Below, in pieces: positions 60,464 to 64,000 of a stretch of 64,000 bases of DNA. The translations under genes were made by a program, and so were the position numbers. Position 1 is the first letter of the stretch, and each line of letters starts with the position of its first letter. This stretch comes from Allobosea sp. Root381 (GTDB lineage Bacteria > Pseudomonadota > Alphaproteobacteria > Rhizobiales > Beijerinckiaceae): positions 2,627 through 66,626 of the forward strand of contig NZ_LMJT01000043.1 of the NCBI RefSeq assembly GCF_001429395.1, written 5' to 3'. The notes beneath the pieces were generated by a model that saw only the letters and a list, made by a program, of their open reading frames with translations, made no database searches and was not told where the DNA came from.

Positions 60464-61816
60464 TTACCCCTGCTCGCTCTTGGCGAGGACCGGCGCGAAG
60501 GCTTCCGTGGCCTTCTTCAGCTCGGCCGCGACATCGGCGCCGCCGATCATGTTGGTCAGGCCGACGCCGAAGACGTCGCGGAACTCCGTGACCGGGACGA
60601 TCTGCGGCAGCGCGGCGCGGGCGATCTTGGCCGAGTCGAGCAGGCAGTCGAAATACTGCTTGCCGAACTTGGAGGATTCGATCGTCGCCTTGTCGACATA
60701 GGCCGAGGAACGGGCCGGTGCGCCGGCGCCCGCCTTCAGCATGGCGAGCTGCTGGGCCTTGTTGGTCATGTGCTGGATGTAGAGCCAGGCGGCTTCCTTC
60801 TTCTGCGAGCCGCGCGATATGCCGATGCCGTCGCCGAACATGCCGGCGTGATGCGCCTTGGGGCCGGGCGGGGTGACGCCATAGCCGACCTTGCCGACGA
60901 TGCGGGACTTCGACGGGTCCTCGAGCGGCGTCGCGAAGCCGATGCCGTCCAGCCACATCGCGGCGCGGCCCTGCATGAAGGTGGTCTGGCACTCGTTCCA
61001 GTTGAAGCCGACCTGACCGACGGGGCCGGTGTCCTTGTTGAGCTTCTTGTAGAGCTCGCCGGCCCAGATCGCCTCCGGTGTATCGGTGAGCAGCTTGCCC
61101 TCTGCGGAGGTGGTCTCGATGCCCTGGCCGAGCAGCAGGCAGGCCCAGACCGGGACGTTGGCGTTCTTCAGGCCGCGCGAGACGAAGCCGGCGACGCCCT
61201 TGGCGGGGTCGTTCAGCTTGGCGGCGGCGACCGCCATCTCGTCCATCGTCTTGGGGAAGGCCACACCCTTCGCGTCGAAGAGCTCCTTGTTGTAGTAGAC
61301 CATCCAGTAATCGACGAAGAAGGGCAGCGTATCGAGCGCCCCATCGGCCTGGCGGGCATAGGCGACCGCGCCGGCGCCGAAATCCTCGAAGTTGAAGTCC
61401 GGCGAGGTCAGCGCCGCGTCCTTGATCATCGGCGTCAGGTCGGCGAACCATTTGCCCTTCGCCGCCATGCGCTTCTGCACATGCAGCGAGATGCCGCTGA
61501 CGTCGAAGCTGGGCCTGCCCGAGGCGAACTCGATCACCGCCTTCTGGCGCTGCTGCTGCTCCGGTACCTGCTCGGAGGAGACCTTGATGCCGGTGAGTTC
61601 GGTAAACTCCTTCTCGGCCGCCTGGAACAGGTCCGAACGCGGGTTCTTGACCAGCAGCACGTCGATGCTGGTGCCGGAGAAGCGCTTCCAGTTGAACGCA
61701 CCCTGCGCCCGCGCCTCGCGCAGCACCATGGGCGAGCCGATGGCGCCGGCCGCCCCTAGAGCGGCGGCGCCACGCATCAGAGCGCGACGGGTCGGCTTGA
61801 GAATGATGTCGCTCAT
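60464..61816 (-). CDS. Sugar ABC transporter solute-binding protein (family 1)
   Basis: Periplasmic binding protein of 450 residues. It has a Tat-like leader (KPTRRALMRGAAALGAAGAI) with a likely cut after ARAQG. The mature part has FEFTELTGIKVSSEQ-like segments, VIEFASGRPSFDVSGISLHV, TLPFFVDYWMVYYNKELFDA and AAMWLDGIGFATPLEDPSKS, as in CUT1 binding proteins. Transcription starts near the motif at 61952. It precedes both permease genes on the same strand, with a repeat element in the gap. The sugar is unknown. Confidence 0.9.
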   Translation of the reverse strand: MSDIILKPTRRALMRGAAALGAAGAIGSPMVLREARAQGAFNWKRFSGTSIDVLLVKNPRSDLFQAAEKEFTELTGIKVSSEQVPEQQQRQKAVIEFASGRPSFDVSGISLHVQKRMAAKGKWFADLTPMIKDAALTSPDFNFEDFGAGAVAYARQADGALDTLPFFVDYWMVYYNKELFDAKGVAFPKTMDEMAVAAAKLNDPAKGVAGFVSRGLKNANVPVWACLLLGQGIETTSAEGKLLTDTPEAIWAGELYKKLNKDTGPVGQVGFNWNECQTTFMQGRAAMWLDGIGFATPLEDPSKSRIVGKVGYGVTPPGPKAHHAGMFGDGIGISRGSQKKEAAWLYIQHMTNKAQQLAMLKAGAGAPARSSAYVDKATIESSKFGKQYFDCLLDSAKIARAALPQIVPVTEFRDVFGVGLTNMIGGADVAAELKKATEAFAPVLAKSEQG

Positions 61817-61951
61817 GGAAAACGTCCTCCCTGGACTGTTGCCTGCCCTTCGCGGGCCTGTTGATCTGATCGTCCGCGCCGGGTTTCGACCCGGTCTCCG
61901 GCAACCATCTTGGCGGCGACGCTACCCCGACCCGAAGACGGTTGCAAGCTA

Positions 61952-61968
61952 ACATGTTGGTATGCACA
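61952..61968. promoter_or_regulatory. Candidate GntR operator, site 2
   Basis: ACATGTTGGTATGCACA, in the 185-bp divergent region between the solute-binding protein gene and the aldo/keto reductase gene. Only two positions differ from site 1 at 58427-58443, so both transcription units plus the aldolase unit could be under one regulator. Confidence 0.6.
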
Positions 61969-62001
61969 TAGTGCTGCAACGATAACGGAAACGCTCCTCT
62001 C

Positions 62002-63027
62002 ATGCTGCCCGCCAGCCCCCTCGCCCCGCGCCCGCTCGGCCGCAGCGGATTATCCGTCTCGATGCTCGGCTTCGGGGCTGCCCCGCTCGGCGACCTCTAT
62101 GCCCATCTCGACGAGCAAGAGGCCGTGGCGACCGTCGAGGCCGCGATCGCAGGCGGCGTCACGCTGATCGACACCTCCCCGCTCTATGGCCACGGCCTCT
62201 CCGAGCACCGCATCGGCACCGCCCTGCGCCGCGCGGGCCGGGATGGCATCGCGCTTTCGACCAAGGTCGGCCGCGTCGCCGAGCCTTTCGCAGGGCGTGG
62301 CGACGGCTCCGGCTATCGGGGCGGACTGCCGCATGGGATGCGCTTCGACTACTCTCATGACGGCGCGATGCGCTCGCTCGAGCAATCCGCGCTGCGTCTC
62401 GGCGTCGACAGCATCGACATCGTGCTGATCCACGACGTCGATGCCTGGACGCATGGCGAAGCGATGGTCGAGCAGCGTTTCTCCGAGGCGATGGCGGGAG
62501 CCTATCGTGCGCTGGAGCGCCTGCGGGCGGCCGGTGCGGTCAAGGCAATCGGCGTCGGCGTCAACGAGGCGCAGATGTGCGAGCGCTTCGCGCGCGAAGG
62601 CGACTTCGACACGATGCTGCTGGCCGGGCGCTACTCGCTCCTGGAGCAACCGGCGCTCGCCTCCTTCATGGCGCTGGCAGAGCAGAAGGGCATTGGGCTG
62701 ATGCTCGGCGGCGTCTTCAATTCCGGTATCCTCGCGACCGGGCCGGTGGCGGGGGCGAAGTACAACTACAACCCCGCCCCGCCCGATATCCTCGCCCGGG
62801 TCGCGGCGATCGAGGCGGTCTGCGCCCGCCATGGAGTTCCGCTGCGCCGGGCAGCGCTGCATTTTCCGCTCGGCCATCCGGCGGTGGCGAGCCTCGTCAT
62901 GGGAGCGATCTCGCCGGCGGAGGTACAGGATCAGATCGCCGAACTCTCGCAGCCCGTGCCAGCTGCGCTCTGGGCCGAGCTCAAGGCCGAGGGGCTGCTC
63001 GGCCGCGACGTACCGGTGCCGGCGTGA
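62002..63027 (+). CDS. Aldo/keto reductase, L-fucose/D-threo-aldose 1-dehydrogenase type
   Basis: TIM-barrel oxidoreductase of 341 residues. The family start is LGRSGLSVSMLGFGAAPLGD. The catalytic Asp and Tyr are in LIDTSPLYGHGLSEHRIGTA, the Lys in ALSTKVGRVAEPF and the His in IDIVLIHDVDAWTHG. The C-terminal NAD(P) site includes HPAVASLVMGAISPAEVQD. The subgroup oxidises aldoses at C1 to lactones, which fits the lactonase-like gene overlapping it by 4 bp (GTGA). It is divergent from the ABC importer. Confidence 0.9.
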   Translation: MLPASPLAPRPLGRSGLSVSMLGFGAAPLGDLYAHLDEQEAVATVEAAIAGGVTLIDTSPLYGHGLSEHRIGTALRRAGRDGIALSTKVGRVAEPFAGRGDGSGYRGGLPHGMRFDYSHDGAMRSLEQSALRLGVDSIDIVLIHDVDAWTHGEAMVEQRFSEAMAGAYRALERLRAAGAVKAIGVGVNEAQMCERFAREGDFDTMLLAGRYSLLEQPALASFMALAEQKGIGLMLGGVFNSGILATGPVAGAKYNYNPAPPDILARVAAIEAVCARHGVPLRRAALHFPLGHPAVASLVMGAISPAEVQDQIAELSQPVPAALWAELKAEGLLGRDVPVPA

Positions 63028-63872
63028 AGCCGATGCGGATCGATGCCCATCAGCATTTCTGGCAGCTCGCGCGGGCCGATTACGGTTGGCTGAGGCCGGC
63101 GCTCGGGCCGATCTATCGCGATTTCGGGCCAGCCGACCTCGCGCCCCTGCTTGCACGCCACGCGATCGACCGGACCATCCTCGTCCAGGCCGCACCGACC
63201 GAGGCGGAGACGCGCTTCCTGCTCGGCATCGCGGCGCGCACGCCGTTCGTCGCGGGCGTGGTGGGCTGGGCCGATTTCGATGCGCCCGACATCGCGCGGC
63301 GGATCGAACTTCTCGCGAGCCATGACGGTCTCGTCGGCCTGCGTCCGATGGTCCAGGACATCGCGGACGACGACTGGCTCGCGAAGCCTGCGCTCGCGCC
63401 CGCCTTCGCAGCGATGCGCGCGCATGGCCTCGTCTTCGACGCGCTGCTGCTGCCCCGCCACATCCCGGCAGCGCTCGCCATACTGGCCCGCGAGCCCGAA
63501 CTGCCGGTCGTGATCGACCATGCCGCCAAGCCCGACCTCGTCACTGGCGATCTCGCGGACTGGCGCGCGGGCATCGCCGCGCTCGCCGCTCATCCCAATG
63601 TGGTCTGCAAGCTGTCGGGCCTGGTGACCGAGTCCGCAGCGGACTGGACGATCGAGACCCTGCGCCCCGTCGTGGCGCATCTGCTCGCGACCTTCGGCCC
63701 ACAGCGGCTGATCTTCGGCAGCGACTGGCCTGTGCTGACCTTGCGGGCGGAGTATTCGCACTGGATCGAGACCGCGGAGGCGCTGCTGGAGGGCTGCACC
63801 GACGGCGAACGCGAGGCGGTGTTCGGTGGCAATGCCGCGCGGGTCTATCTTTCGCGAGGAGGACGTAAGTGA
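63024..63872 (+). CDS. Amidohydrolase family 2 lactonase (L-fuconolactonase-like)
   Basis: Metal-dependent hydrolase of about 282 residues. It starts MRIDAHQHFWQLARADYGWL with the HxH motif, then TILVQAAPTEAETRFLLGIA, GVVGWADFDAPDIARRIEL, LPVVIDHAAKPDL and LIFGSDWPVL with the late Asp. This set is that of sugar-lactone hydrolases next to fucose dehydrogenases. GTG at 63024 overlaps the reductase stop; ATG at 63033 is an alternative. It would open the lactone made by the neighbour. Confidence 0.88.
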   Translation: MKPMRIDAHQHFWQLARADYGWLRPALGPIYRDFGPADLAPLLARHAIDRTILVQAAPTEAETRFLLGIAARTPFVAGVVGWADFDAPDIARRIELLASHDGLVGLRPMVQDIADDDWLAKPALAPAFAAMRAHGLVFDALLLPRHIPAALAILAREPELPVVIDHAAKPDLVTGDLADWRAGIAALAAHPNVVCKLSGLVTESAADWTIETLRPVVAHLLATFGPQRLIFGSDWPVLTLRAEYSHWIETAEALLEGCTDGEREAVFGGNAARVYLSRGGRK

Positions 63873-63884
63873 ACCTCGGACCTT

Positions 63885-63976
63885 GCCGTCATTGCGAGCG
63901 CAGCGAAGCAATCCAGGGCGGCAGTGCTCTACGTCCCCCTGGATTGCTTCGTCGCTAACGCTCCTCGCAATGACGA
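63885..63976. repeat. Intergenic palindromic element, CATTGCGAG family
   Basis: CCGTCATTGCGAGCGCAGCG to GCTCCTCGCAATGACG, with GAAGCAATCCAG / CTGGATTGCTTC inside. It is nearly the same as the copy at 27791-27879, 36 kb away, including TTCGTCGCT before the right end. It lies after the last gene; the remaining 24 bases of the window show nothing. Confidence 0.85.
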
Positions 63977-64000
63977 CCGTGAACTCTGGAAGACGACCAT

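Overview
The window reads as a chromosomal segment of a GC-rich alphaproteobacterium of the order Hyphomicrobiales (Rhizobiales). Bosea or a close relative is the best guess. The pointers are: a CobN/CobG-type aerobic cobalamin pathway under a B12 riboswitch, a che operon headed by a STAS gene, a phoR-pst-phoU-phoB cluster with a classic Pho box, and many scattered intergenic palindromes that begin CGTCATTGCGAG or CGTCATGCTCGG. The genus is inferred, because there is no rRNA in the window. I saw no tRNA, rRNA, CRISPR array or transposase.

Layout. 1-4.6 kb: a minus-strand chemotaxis operon (STAS, cheY, cheA, cheW, then an MCP cut by the left edge). 4.9-11.6 kb: an AraC regulator, hemC, a DUF924 protein, a GMC oxidoreductase, a YbaK-type deacylase, a small membrane protein and a 2-hydroxyacid dehydrogenase. 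11.7-29.8 kb: cobalamin genes. cobC, cobD, cobO and cobP come first. A cobalamin riboswitch then heads a long plus-strand run: cbtB, cbtA, DUF1636, cobW, cobN, cobG, cobH, cobI, cobJ, cobL, cobE, cobM, cobB, bluB. cobK lies antisense between cobJ and cobL. 29.9-33.1 kb: 3-oxoacid CoA-transferase and an exported caspase-like protein. 33.5-38.4 kb: a complete branched-chain amino acid type ABC transporter. 38.4-42.2 kb: an accessory stretch with DUF6644/DUF6152-like genes, a gene-poor repeat zone, DUF2267, a 56-residue small ORF, DUF2188 and an XRE/ImmA-IrrE pair with three operator-like inverted repeats. 42.2-49.8 kb: uvrB, an apparently internally deleted MmeI-like restriction-methylation gene, a DUF2945 pair, a flavoprotein and ynfA. 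49.9-56.6 kb: the phosphate regulon. 56.8-63.9 kb: a GntR-controlled sugar-acid locus with an ABC importer, an aldolase, an aldo/keto reductase and a lactonase-like amidohydrolase. It resembles non-phosphorylated L-fucose/L-galactose catabolism.

How the parts work together. Vitamin B12 probably represses cobalt import (CbtAB) and corrin synthesis together through one riboswitch, with translational coupling along the operon by TTGA/GTGA overlaps. PhoB should act on four phased 11-bp repeats before pstS. Two perfect hairpins between pstS and pstC probably set the ratio of binding protein to permease. The sugar locus shares a 17-bp motif before both of its transcription units.

The signals I consider most worth following are: a long palindromic element inserted in frame inside cobN; three matched operators next to the XRE/ImmA pair together with an attenuator-like hairpin and a tryptophan-rich small ORF; the MmeI-like protein that lacks its late methyltransferase motifs and target-recognition region; and the caspase with a peptidoglycan-binding-like domain and a glycine-zipper tail.
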